Below are positions 1 through 17,367 of a DNA stretch of 64,000 bases, one piece after another. The position numbers and the translations under genes were made by a program. Source of the DNA: Trichoplax sp. H2 (Eukaryota > Placozoa > Uniplacotomia > Trichoplacea). Position 1 is the first letter of the stretch. Every line of letters begins with the position of its first letter. The notes beneath the pieces are model-generated. The model was not told the DNA's origin, made no database searches, and was given only the letters and a program-made list of their open reading frames with translations. The stretch covers positions 62,001-126,000 of the forward strand of contig NOWV01000024.1 in NCBI GenBank assembly GCA_003344405.1, read 5' to 3'.

Positions 1-113
1 ATTATAGAATATCATCATCAAGCTGGTTGGCTAATTATCGAATAAAGTAATCCTGATAGTAGTCTACTTGAGAGGTAAACACCGCAATCGCTAAACCTAT
101 GCCAAAGACAGCG
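1..113. other. Upstream flank of ARL13B
   Basis: This edge sequence precedes the proposed ARL13B start codon. An ATG at 100 opens a frame that stops after a few codons, so the ATG at 114 was preferred. No other element is recognised here, and the promoter may lie partly outside the window. Confidence 0.4.
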
Positions 114-3100
114 ATGACAGAAATTTTCACAAGTTGTTTGCCGTGCCTTGGTAGGAGTAATGGATCCAATAAGAAAAGGTAAGGCGCAATAGATGATCGC
201 TATTTAAAATCATCGAAGGAATGGAACAATACTGCCGTTGACAAACTGACGCTATACTTTTACCATCATATCATACTAAATTAAGCCTACATGATCATAT
301 CCACTTGATGAGTATAGCAGCATCCAAATAAATAAATTATCCGAGTGAATAGATGATACTTCTTTCACAAATGGTTATCTTATAAATTGGACAATATCCT
401 CTTTGGATAATATATTCATTACTGCAGTGATACTCTTTCAAAGCTAATGTTACGATTAATATTGCCATCATTTCTAGTGAAATCACTCTGCTAACGGTAG
501 GACTAGATGGTGCTGGTAAATCAACTATTCTACGATGCTTGCAAGGAGGTATGTGTGTGATCGTATATTTTTGGCAAATTCAAATACACATAAAAGGCGT
601 ACACTTTTACATGTCTACTTGATTTCAATAATGTAAAATTATCTATTCTACTTTAGTAATAAGATATTTAATTCTGTACCCAGTTTTAAATTGATTTGAA
701 ATTGAATCGGAAAAGAGGCTATATCAAAATTACTTTTTTTGAAGCACGTATCTATTTATCATGTTATTGCTATCAACATAATTGCGTAGTGCATCGATGT
801 CGAGGTGGAATATGAGATAGTGCTGTAGTAAATAGCACGAGAAAGTATGTCTTAAATTAGATTATTTTTATGTATACATCCCTGGCTATTAATTAAGATA
901 GAGTAACAATACGTTATGAGACGGTATGCGACATCGATGATTGGTAATAAGAAGATGAAAGGAATACAGCTATATCATAAGTATATAAAAACTGTCTTTC
1001 CCACGACCGCATTGTTGAGCAGTAAAATTAGATGAAACTACAATGTTTCCATTAACACTATAAATCGTTGATTTGGATTTAGACATTTTGCTATCAAGAA
1101 GAGCGTGATAGCTTTCATCTGATATAAATGAAAGTCATGCGAAATAAACTCCCATAGACTAGTGTCCTGTTATACGTATTTTTAGAATGTCAGCATAGAA
1201 ACAATTTAATTTCGATCGTATCATTACAAATAGACCTGTAATCTCTATTCTCAAGCAGTAGATTTTTCGTGACTGCCGCATGATATTTATCAGTTAATAA
1301 ACAGAAATTGTTATTATTTAGCACATCATCTTATTTTTTTATGTTTAAAATTATTCTTTAGAAAGCATTGAAGGAGTTTCTACCACAGTAGGATTTAATA
1401 ACTTTTCACTGCAATTGTATGGACGTAAAATTATAACTTATGACGTCGGCGGTGGGCCGAGAATTCGTGGTATCTGGAAGAATTACTATCATGATGTAAG
1501 TAAATCAATTTATTTTCAGAACTTTATTGGCTAGTAAAGCAGTAATTGATAAAAAGCTTAAAAAAAGCATATATTTACTGTAGAATTAATCTATATCTAT
1601 TACTAGAGAAAAAAATCTGAAGGTAAATACGTACTAGCGACTCAATTTTTTTGTCGTTTACGACCAAAACGTTTATATAATGCTATTAATACAGTACAAT
1701 CGACTGTAATATATTGTTATAGAGATAAATAGCGTTTTTATTTCTTATAATTATATATTCTAGGTTCATGGTATCATTTATGTAGTCGATGCAAGTGATC
1801 ATAACAAATTAGAAGAAAATCTAGAAGTACTAGAAGAAGTTGTCAAACATGATAAATCAAAAGGAAAACCCATCTTGGTGTTAGCTAATAAACAAGATAT
1901 ACCCAATGCTATAGACAAGGAAAGATTAGTCAAACAGCTACAACTTCATTCGTTACTAACAAATAACCAAAATCCATATCGAGTGGTGAGTCAAAATCTC
2001 CTCGCATTTCTAGCTTTATATCGATGCTCTTTACAAAATTGTGTGCAGTTTTTGTAATGAATTCATTAATGGCAAACTTTAAACTAGAATTTTCCGAAAT
2101 TGCAACTTAATAAAGATTACCGTAATGTTTTTGTTGTATGAAGATTGATTTCCGTTGCTCTTGCAGGGCTATAGAAATAATTACGTTTTTCATATCCATA
2201 TTATGATTTTACCGCTATTGTACCGTAGGCAGTCATCGCATTCTAAATCTTTTATTGTAAATATCTATTGCAATAATATCCAATAGCAAAATTTACTGTT
2301 TTAATATGAAGAAGTGTGTTCCGGTTATTGATGTCAGACTTGAAAGAGTGTATAGATTGTCGGTTTATTGTTAAATTAATATAGAGTCTAACATATTCTA
2401 ATCGTCTATAGATGAGTTGATCATCAAACTCTGCTATACATTACTATACTGCAAACCAGATGGAGTAGAAGTAGCCTAGAGAATAAATGATATACATGAT
2501 ACAATAGCTTTCATATTGTAGCAAGTTTTTACGTAATGCATATATTAACACTTAGTCTTTGCGATATTATTATAATTTCGCTTATTTATATTCAAGATCG
2601 CACTTGCTGTAAAATTGCTTTTCGGAAATTTAGTCTACACCTTATTAATAAGTATTTAGAAAAATTCAATTGAAACAACTCCTTTCGCCATGTTAGTATG
2701 TGGCATCAGTGAAATGTTAAAAAATACGCTGATAGTTTACTCATTCGGTCTAAATTCACGTACTTTCCTCTATCCCTTTTCCAAAACAAATTTCTAGGAA
2801 GGATGTATAGCTCATAAGGGAACTGGATCTAAGACGGATAAATCTATTAAAATAGGTAAGTACTATTACAGCCAACATCATTTACTACTAATATCCTATA
2901 AGGAAGAAAAGGGAAAGTTACAGTAGTGGACAAAAGAGACTGATAGTGCAGCTGTTATCTGCCAATTAATTTAATAATCTATGGTATTAGTTGAGGATAA
3001 ATTAAAAGTCTATAACGTACTGTGAGTACGCTTGCTCTGTCTTTAAATGCTGTTTTCATACTATTTTCTATCCATGAATTTCTTATAGGATTTAAATGGT

Positions 3101-5639
3101 TAATTGATACCATCGGTAAGAGTGATGCCTTAATGAAAAGAGTAGCAAAAGATATTGCTAATCAAGTAAGTAAAGAATGACTTTAACAAAATTTGATCTA
3201 ATCTTTAAAATTTAAGAAGTTTTAGTACTATATCAAAATTGGACTATTCATTATGATATATAGTTTTAATTTGCTTCCAATTTTTTTGCTTGAAAGCTTT
3301 TTCTCAATTGACAAATATCCTACACTGGGATTGAAATACGTACCCTAATTACAATATCCTAATTATAGTACTAGATCTACATAATTTATAATCCTTCACA
3401 AAACATCCTCAAAAGCTTACCTTGTGATAAAAAGCGTATTTGAATTAATAGATTAGGTTGTTCTCAATCAATTAGTACGACATTTCGTTTATAATTTCCT
3501 TGGGAATTATTAGTAACCATTACCATTTACATTATTTCCGCTGGAGTAAATTGCCGTACTTTCTATATAAAGATTTTTAGTAGATTTACTAACTCTGAAA
3601 AAAGCACATACCAATCTTTCTTTCGTAGCCACTGTTTGAACTTTAATCATGATTCTACTGTAGCAGCAGTGAAAAGACTAATTATTCCAGCGTTGTTAGA
3701 GTATTCTTTACTATGTCAGTTTGAAATTTAGATTTGGTTCAGAGATAGTTACTATATAGCTACCGTCATAACTACATATACATCAATGTTGATAAGATAG
3801 CGGCAAACATGCAATTACCCGTAATCGTAGAGGATATATGTCAAACTTTTGTCCTAGGTTAAAGTTTGTGCCTTGTTACAAGAGCACTAGTAACATACGA
3901 CTTGGGCCACTTATTTCTAGCCCATTCGACAAAAGCTTAGCCAATTAAATTTTAAACATGTCGGTAAAACACTTGATAAATATAACAGCTTATGCAATGT
4001 TATTTACGTAATTGCTATTAGAAAGAGATTGATGATCGAGAAAATAAGGAAAGACGAGCTAGAGCAAGAGCACGCCGAGAAAAAGAGTAAGTTTTTATCC
4101 AGTGTTGTACTATATTTATGGAAATGGGGTTCAATAATAAATCTTAGCAATATACAATATATATATATATAATACTATATTATAGCTTACATTGCACTTT
4201 AATACTAAATACTATGTTATGATTGTATTTTCTCTAATAGGGAACGTGAGAGTCAAAATCGCGATCAAGTTGATGTAACACAATCTGGCGATCCATTTAA
4301 GCGCGTTGTGGTCACAGGAGTGAGTTGATTAATAATTATAATAGGACATTTCATTTCCAGAAAACCTTCATTTTTTGCGTTCTTTTTGCAATTATTGAGG
4401 ACAGATGAATGACTTTAAATTATTTATTGCTATCAGAACGAAATGTATATCGGCGATGATAAAATTGAAGGTAAAAAAGGGAAAAAGAGTAAGAAAAGCA
4501 ATAGAGTGTCTGCAGATCCGGAATCACCATCGAATGATCGTCACATTAATAGCCACAGGTTTAGAAATAACAGCGACGACGACGATGATGAAGATGATGA
4601 TCTTGTTATAACAGGAAACAGTAGTAAAAATATCCGTAATAATAATATTAACGTACAGCCACCAAGGGGAGCAACAAACAGAAAGGAAAAAGCAGACTAT
4701 TCCGATAGTGATTCAGATGATGATACCATAGCAGTTGGAAAGGTACATCAACAATATAATTTAACTCATATTGTAGTTGTATTCACATTTTCTGAACTAT
4801 ATTAGCAGCTAATTAAGCAAATGTGTATTTTATTAATGTTAAATAATTACAATTGCTAACGATTATATATGCTTTTCGAAATAAAAATTGATAGAGTTAT
4901 CATACACGTCAAGAAGTGACAACAAAGAAGGCTAAAAGTAGCATCCGTCGATCATATGGTGGAAGTGAAAGTAGCGATGAAGAAGTTGATAGCGATGTCC
5001 ATATTAATAATAATAGATCACATAAAAAAATAGAAGAAAGGAAAGTAGATAGAGAAAGACTAACGGGAGACAGACTGAATAAATTAACACGATCTGATGA
5101 AATTGATGAAGATGATGATGACGACGGTATTGTTACTACAAGGAAACATATTTCTTCTAAACATCGACATGATAATAATGATGGTATTGCACGTGATAAT
5201 CAAGTAAATATTAAAAAGAATGGTAAAAATCGCAACAAGCAAAAAAAGAAAGGAAAAGGAAATAAAATTGCGCCTATTGGTTCTGACTTGTATCAAGACG
5301 AGACTCACAGTATGTTATCCGAAGGTAATCCATGGAATAAGTCCGTCGATTCAGCTCTCAGCGATTCTAGGCCAAGAAGGCTGAAACCTTTAGATTTATC
5401 TGGTGGTAATAAATCAAGAGCATTTCGTGGTCAGCCAACAAATACAAACACATCTGTTGGAGATGAGGTAAAATAGTAGTTACCGCACTATTATAATTGG
5501 TCAAGCAAATATCCATTTGCTCGAGTAGTCTATTTAAGGGGTATTGATATTAATCAAGTATACTTTTCATTTATAGATGGATCTTACATCGAATTGGAGA
5601 ACTAAACCTAATGCAGAAGAAGATGATATTGTTATGTAA
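114..5639 (+). CDS. ARL13B: ARL13B-type ciliary ARF-like GTPase, 11 exons, 570 aa
   Basis: Small GTPase of the ARL13 group; in other animals it works in cilia, as exchange factor for ARL3 and in cilium signalling. Exons: 114-178, 478-548, 1362-1495, 1764-1985, 2798-2855, 3089-3165, 4022-4086, 4241-4319, 4437-4742, 4895-5467, 5577-5639. All junctions are GT-AG with matching phase; the total is 1713 nt. The N-terminus begins MTEIFTSCLPC, whose Cys8 and Cys11 could be palmitoylated like the paired N-terminal cysteines of vertebrate ARL13B. The P-loop is GLDGAGKS, switch II is DVGGGPRIRGIWKNYY and the base-recognition motif is NKQD. Gly replaces the usual catalytic Gln after DxGG, which is typical of ARL13B. 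A charged helix rich in Glu and Arg follows the G domain, then a long acidic/basic tail (exons 9-10) with Asp/Glu runs. No RVxP ciliary motif is visible in the tail. Identity is strong for the G domain; the tail is assigned by phase only. Confidence 0.93.
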
Positions 5640-7788
5640 TGCAAGACGTACTATCATACCTAGATGAAATGCTTGTATTTCTAACAAGCACATAAGAATC
5701 AATATTATATAAAAAAGAAACAGTCGATATTAATCTCATAATATCGAAAATTTTTTAATAAGAATTTATTATACGAATATCATGCCACCTTTAAATATTT
5801 TGATCATCATGTATATTTCATTATTCCGCTGACTTTTTTAAACATTTCCTGAGTAGTATAGACAGATCTGATGAACAAGGATTACCATTGTCTTAACTAT
5901 AATTCAATTTTATTTATAACGTTATTTAATAAGTACTCAGGCTCATGTTTTAATTATGGACTAAAGTTCACTCTTTATGAGTTAGAATTAGTTAGCTAAT
6001 AATATAGCAATGAAAAAGCCGTATTCGTTTCAACTTTTTTTATTTTATACTTTCTTTTGAATGTGGTGCAAATGCAATGGATATAAAAGATGTTGAACTG
6101 ATCAACAACATTTTTTCGTGAAGATAAAGTTATACATTATCTTAATTACTTATCTTGATCATACCTTCTATTGCTCATACACTAGTTGCAATTGCTAAAA
6201 CCGACAGTGCCATAATGAATGATCAAACAAATATCAATGTTCAGTTAGTAACAAAATTCAGACAAGATTATCCATTCAAATATTATTTGAAGAAATAATC
6301 ACTATGATAACTTATAATCAGATTTTCTTTTATTATCCATGTGTTGTGGGATATGCTACATGTAGCCAGCAATTTGTAAACTCCCACTATTATTTTGACG
6401 ACACTTGCGCATGTATTATACTGCACGAAAAATTTTAAAATTTATAAACTTTTAATACTGGATTATTATTTCATCGCTAAAAGTTATGCCTATGTATTAT
6501 ACTTGTACGTTCCTAACTGTATATAAGATCTTTTCAAAGGATGTATTTGTACAGGGTTTTCTATAGTAATATGCAAACTGTCTGTCGATATTACCAAAGT
6601 TAGTGTCAACCAATTCAGTGCGATATATTGCACGTACAAGAACGCTCTGATGTGAAAATAAAATATATAAAATTATCGTCATACGCGTATGATCATTGAT
6701 AGTGCTTGACGTGAATCTGCTTTAATCATTACGAATAAGCATCATTGCTTACGTGTCATTTAAAATTTACGGACTCTTCAGTGCATGTTGAAAGAAAAGG
6801 CAAAAATTTTTTGGAAAGTTGCTCTTTATTCCAAAAGTTATTTAGCGACATTACATCTATTCCGTTTATGACAGTAAAATAACTGTCAAAAGTGATTATA
6901 CTACACCAAGATACGTCACTTCCAGCACATTGAATGAAATCATGATGAAATGAACTTAAAATAATTATGTTCGTTCGAGGTGTAAACTCGTATATATATA
7001 TATTTAGCGATGATTACCAAAAATTAAGATGATACTGTTCATATCATATTTAAATTATACAATTGTGAATTCAGTAAATCAGTTCGGTACCTAATGAAAT
7101 ACTTCCATCATATGACAATGATAAAACTAAAACTGCAGTTGTAACGGACATTACCTATCAGCGTATGTATAAATTATATAATTTATTCCATCATCACGTT
7201 ATCGCTTTGTTGCTTTCGTTCAGGACTAATGACAATTAAAATGCTAAAAACGAATTGGGATGTACAATTTGAAAGAATTCGACATACTTTAATAGTTATG
7301 TTTAGTAAAAACTATCAGCAAATAATAATAATATATTTATTTAGCACGCATTTTAATCCCACACGCTCTATTAGTAACAAATATTATTTAAAGATAATTG
7401 ATGCCAATCCATTTGTCGATTATGGGCACTGGCTAATAAAACATGGAACTCATTATAAATATCCAAAAGGAATCGTAGTTGCTTTATCTCTCATGTTATT
7501 CTTTGTTGATGTTTGCAGAATAACAACTACGTTTGAAATCCACGTAATAAGCCGTATGAATAACATAATAAAAGCGAATGATTACCAAGACTAATTCGAG
7601 TCATATTATACAAATTCTACTATGCGAGATTAAAACTTGCGCAAATTCTAGAAAATAGTCTAAAATACTGTATTACGTGCATATTTCGGTTTAAATCTTA
7701 GCTCAAGGTCAATGCCAATGATGCATTTTTTTCAAATACATGATTGGCAGTTTCTACCAATCGTTTAAAACCTACACATAAAGTGGAT
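5640..7788. other. Tail-to-tail intergenic region between ARL13B and Scm
   Basis: ARL13B and Scm converge on this 2.1-kb AT-rich stretch, so it should hold both 3' UTRs. No homologous coding signal was found. One open frame at 7229-7594 is listed separately as doubtful. Confidence 0.6.
7229..7594 (+). CDS. Doubtful ORF, 121 aa, hydrophobic segment
   Basis: An ATG-to-stop frame lies just after an acceptor-like tract (ctttcgttcag). The product has one hydrophobic stretch (VVALSLMLFFVDV, about residues 82-94) and is otherwise polar. No family is recognised. A 366-nt open frame is longer than most chance frames in this AT-rich DNA, but there is no homology, no clear upstream exon, and it sits between two convergent genes where 3' UTRs are expected. 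It may be chance. Confidence 0.15.
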   Translation: MTIKMLKTNWDVQFERIRHTLIVMFSKNYQQIIIIYLFSTHFNPTRSISNKYYLKIIDANPFVDYGHWLIKHGTHYKYPKGIVVALSLMLFFVDVCRITTTFEIHVISRMNNIIKANDYQD

Positions 7789-13322
<5,534 letters not shown>

Positions 13323-13640
13323 GTTGAATCGTTGAAGTCGATTCTATAACAAGGTGATGATGATGGATTATTTACTTTGTTGAAAATATTCAAGTAGACT
13401 ATTGTCACAAGGCTACTATGCATCATATTGTACAAGGTGTTATTTGACTTTGGAGTGTAGAAATGAACATTTCAAGATGAGACTAGATCTACCAGTAGAG
13501 AGAAATAGTTTGAATCACATTTTATTGATAGGACTAGGTGAGAAATTGGATAGGTAGTCTCATGGTTCTCATCCATGGTAGCTAGAAAGTGCCATACTCT
13601 ATTGCCATCCAAATGGACATCATCTGGCACGCATTTCCAA

Positions 13641-13661
13641 TTTTTTTTTTGGGGGGGGGGG
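13641..13661. repeat. T10-G11 homopolymer junction
   Basis: Ten consecutive T are followed directly by eleven G in an otherwise AT-rich region with very few G runs. It could be a slippage product, a polypurine/polypyrimidine remnant, or an assembly error. Confidence 0.85.
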
Positions 13662-14069
13662 ATCTCGTTTGTATATGGTGTTATCCATATTGTATATCGG
13701 TCTATACAGTCTATACAGGCTTGGATTTGAATGGATGCCTACCATGGTTGTTGTAGATACTGTATAGAGCAAGGCTGTCGATTGTACTTTTGCTTACACC
13801 ATGGACGAGAAAGTACAGTATCCAAGCGAGACTATTCCTTAGATTGGCTATCCACAACGCTACCCTATTTGACTAGCTGGATTTTACACTGATATCAACT
13901 CCACTCTCCTTACCGTATCAATGGCTAGTCCAAGATTGAGTAATAACGCGCCAAGAATGTCCAAAGTCAAATGCTCCACTGTGAGGGTCTACTTACCAAC
14001 ACAATTGTCTGCCTGTATATTGGAAATTAAAGCACAACTGGTCTCAAAATCAAAGGCATGACATCGATG

Positions 14070-14187
14070 CAGGCCTCAATCAATTCCCTTTTGGTCATCA
14101 ATCAATTTCCTTTTGGCCATCAATCAATTCCCTTTTAGGCATCTATCAATTCCCTTTTGGGAATCTAATCAATTACCTTTTGGTTCA
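14070..14187. repeat. Short tandem repeat, about 26 bp unit, about 5 copies
   Basis: The unit is close to ATCAATCAATTCCCTTTTGG and recurs five times with small changes (ttccc/tttcc/ttacc, and ggtc/ggcc/aggc spacers). It lies upstream of Scm and next to the palindromic block. It has no coding sense. Confidence 0.85.
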
Positions 14188-14476
14188 ATGCGATTTCACT
14201 GTCTACCAGTGAAATTGGAAACTCATTGGTGATTGCATTTTCAATGGCGATGCAGCTGTGTCGAGCGTTGTGATGGAGGACGTCGTTGGTGATTGACGCT
14301 AGTGGTTGATTGAAGCGTAGGCAAGAGTGATGTTTCAAAGGATGACGAGTGGCATCAACACCACGGTAGGGGACGATTGCCGACAACCCGGTCAAAGTAC
14401 TGTATTCTATGGGCTGGAGTGGAGGACGCTCGCTTGCGACTGAAGCAACTTTGGCGTCAAAGCGCGCGGACGTACT

Positions 14477-15296
14477 CTACAGTACAGTAAAACGAGTGCA
14501 GTTGCAGGCTTGACCGACTGCCAGTGGCCACGGACGTTTTGAGCAACCGTGTGGATAGACAGAGGATATCCGAGACAATCGCACAACAATGATAACTGCA
14601 GTTATCAATGTACTGTGACTCTTTTGTACCGCAGTAGCGTACAGTGTAGACTACAGTGTTGTACTGTACACTGTACACTGTGCAAGGGACCTGGAAAAGC
14701 TTTTTCTTTCTTTTCTTCCATTTTCAGCTTTGCTGTACTCCTGAGCAGTGTGTAGTGAGTACAGTACACTGCTGTGCCTCACTGTACAGTATACAGTGTA
14801 CAGTACTGTACACTGTGAAATACAGTATACTGTACTGTACTGTACTGTACTGATTTCACAGTATACAGTACTGTAGTTGGAAAAACTTTTTCTTTCTTTT
14901 CTTTCATTTTTAGCTTTCCTGTAGTGAGTACAGTACACTGCTGTGCCTCACTGTACAGTACAGTAAGTTGAAAAAGCTTTTTCTTTCTTTTCTTCCATTT
15001 TTAGCTTTCCTGTACTCCTGAGCAGTACAGTGGGTACAGTGTACTGTACTGTACAGTACAACTCTCTACAGTACGGTACAGTACAGTACTTCAAACAACA
15101 ACACTACTGTACAGTACTGTACTGCAAATGCTCTGTTAAGGTCTTCAAAGGAAGGTACTGTACACTGTACAGTATTGTTTACCTTGGTCCAAAGCATCGA
15201 CTGAGAGTGCGTAGATCGCGTCATGACTCAGGGTTCTACAGTACAGTACAGTATTTTGAAGTGTGTTTTATTGTACTGTACTCCTGCTTGATTTGA
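14477..15296. repeat. TACTGTACAGTA palindromic repeat block A1
   Basis: Dense overlapping copies of the words TACTGTAC and GTACAGTA. These combine into the self-complementary 12-mer TACTGTACAGTA and longer alternating runs such as the stretch near 14800-14870. Embedded in the block are three copies of an about 45-bp module starting GGAAAA(G/A)CTTTTTCTTTC, at about 14693, 14879 and 14970. The block lies about 1.2 kb upstream of the Scm start codon. Confidence 0.9.
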
Positions 15297-15492
15297 AATC
15301 TTGACAGTGGTAATATTCAAAATAATAAATAAACTCCTAGCATGTGCTATACTAGTGTATCTAATATTTTAAATACTCAAGTCTGTCCTTATGATACAAT
15401 GACTCGTGGAAGATTGAAGAAAATCACCCTGCAATTAGTCATGATCCATTCTTAAGCGGAGTAATCCTTCGATAAAAAGTGACGATGAGGAT

Positions 15493-15798
15493 TAGCCTAC
15501 AGTACACTTGTACAGTACAGTAGTCAGTGTCTGACCACTGCATTTTGGGAATTTCTACGGTACTTCGTACTTAAGCACTAGATAACTAGCTGTGCAATAC
15601 AGTACTGCACTGTACACCGTACAGTATGACAGATCGAAGATGTGGATGGAACTACACTACACTATTTACAGTACTTTTATCGTACTGTACTGTACACTCT
15701 ACACCTACAGTACTTGCAAGTTGCAACACAGCGTACTCTACCCAATACGGTACTTGTACAGCGCAGTCGGTGTTATACTGTACAACACAACGAGTGCG
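15493..15798. repeat. TACTGTACAGTA palindromic repeat block A2
   Basis: A sparser block of the same palindromic words, with interspersed unique sequence. It ends about 185 bp before the NDUFB4-like start codon. Confidence 0.85.
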
Positions 15799-15982
15799 TT
15801 GGATAAACCTACTGTATAGCATTACCTTCTCCGGTGCCATACACTATAGTCTACTGCAAAAGCGGCTACTGCGCAGAATCCGAACGTCTTCCGTATGTTT
15901 TGCAAAAACGCTCCATCCAAATTTCTACATTTCAAGTTGGATCTTTCCTCCATACCATAGTTGAATTCTGAACTAGAGAATC

Positions 15983-17367
15983 ATGTCTTCCCCAAGAAGG
16001 CCAGAAAGTTATGCCGGCATAATTGTAAGGAATAAGCCTTGTGTATACATACGTACAATAATTCAGAACGAAATAAATACTAAAAACTCCACTGTTAATT
16101 GAAATGATGTCAAAAATTATACGGACTGGATGCTCATAACGCTCTCGTAAAACATGCTCAAGTTTGACTTTTGCATACTGTACAGCTAAAACAATTGTGC
16201 GTGTAGCAAGTACTTTCATGCTCCATGAAATTGGGGACCAAAGTTGAACTATGGACAATATAACTTCATAGACAATACATTTAAAAACCCTTTCTGAACC
16301 GTCAATCACAAATTTTGTAACGATGGGTACTTGAACTACTTGTAGTTACTGTAGTATTTGTTGTACTGCACTGCTACCAGTATGGATAAAGAACGGATGG
16401 TGTGAAGGACATTAAGTTGATAGGATTGAAACTACACTTGCAGTCACTAATTCAATAATAGCAATACATTATGTCTTATAGATGAGAGATTTGCTAAGTA
16501 CATGTACTATCGATGAAGAGGACTTACTACAAAATGACGCTATTTTCATTCTCTGTCGGTACCCGTATCCTTTGCGATAGACACATACTGTTAACTCCAG
16601 TCAAAGCTTTTACTGTGCTCAGTGTATAAGTGCTAGATAATCGACGTTTTGGGCCATTGTAATCTTTGCTCTTCCTAACGTTACACTGATGATGTAATAA
16701 TGCTCAATTGAGCTCTTGTTAGAATTATTTCCACCAATTTCTGCAACTCCTTTGATGTCAATCTCCACTAATATTGGTCAATCTTTTTTCAATACGATAG
16801 CGCTCGGATGCTATAGATCGATGGGGTCACTATCGTGAAAACACGTACCATTTATTTAAAGTTAATACTAGAACGATCACCACTCTACTGATATTTGGAA
16901 TTGGCATTCCTGGTGCCCTTTATTACTATACCTCGAAAATTCAAGTTAGTATACAACTGTTTCTATCTGTAATGTACTCATGGCGTATCTCTACCGCATA
17001 GCCATCAATGGAATTTCATAATCAATTCTCCTGGTCAATGTACAGTACATGATAATCATGAATGGATATGATTGTGACTTTTCTAGTATACTGTATATAG
17101 CTTGGCTTGTCTATTACCGTTAGGCTTATCCTGTAGTGTTATCAACACTGTAGCACATGTTGATATACAGTTGTCTACTTCATGTAGAGCTTTGCTACAG
17201 CTTTTAAAATTGTAATATATGATAGTTTGAAATGCATCCAATAATTATTCGTGTATAACCGGTAAGAATCAAAAGTAATATCAATATGATCGTATATCAA
17301 TTTGCAGGCTAAGCATGAACAAATGGTTGCCGATAAAATTGCAAAAGCAGCTGCGAATAAAAACTAG
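15983..17367 (+). CDS. NDUFB4: Complex I B15/NDUFB4-like accessory subunit, 3 exons, 81 aa
   Basis: Probable small accessory subunit of mitochondrial NADH:ubiquinone oxidoreductase. Exons: 15983-16024, 16801-16944 and 17308-17367, all in phase 0, 246 nt in total. The protein starts MSSPRRPESYAGII. It then has a DAIDRWGHYRENTYHLFK segment followed by one transmembrane helix (about residues 39-58, TTLLIFGIGIPGALYYY) and a short lysine/alanine-rich tail. The RW...Y..F...RT pattern before a single helix matches the compact B15 form found in fungi and plants; vertebrate NDUFB4 is longer (129 aa). The last two exons are convincing as coding. The first rests on phase and its GTAAGG donor. The family call is from memory and could be another small mitochondrial membrane subunit. 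Confidence 0.6.

Larger units (their letters stand above)
13323..15982. other. Divergent intergenic region between Scm and NDUFB4-like
   Basis: These 2.66 kb separate the start codons of two divergent genes, so they probably hold both promoters. They contain a T10-G11 run, a short tandem repeat at 14.07-14.19 kb and two dense blocks of TACTGTACAGTA-type palindromes, listed separately. Open frames here are by-products of the repeats. Confidence 0.6.

Noticed and set aside
5084-5308. 74-aa hydrophobic minus-strand frame
   Set aside because: It is the complement of the acidic/lysine-rich ARL13B exon 10; Asp/Lys codons read as Ile/Phe in reverse.
14407-15296. Many overlapping open frames on both strands rich in Tyr, Cys, Thr, Val and Gln
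   Set aside because: They are translations of the TACTGTAC/GTACAGTA word, which has few stop codons in some frames. They have no homology and mirror each other on both strands.
15932-16309. 125-aa minus-strand open frame
   Set aside because: It overlaps the first exon and intron of the NDUFB4-like gene in antisense and shows no recognisable domain.
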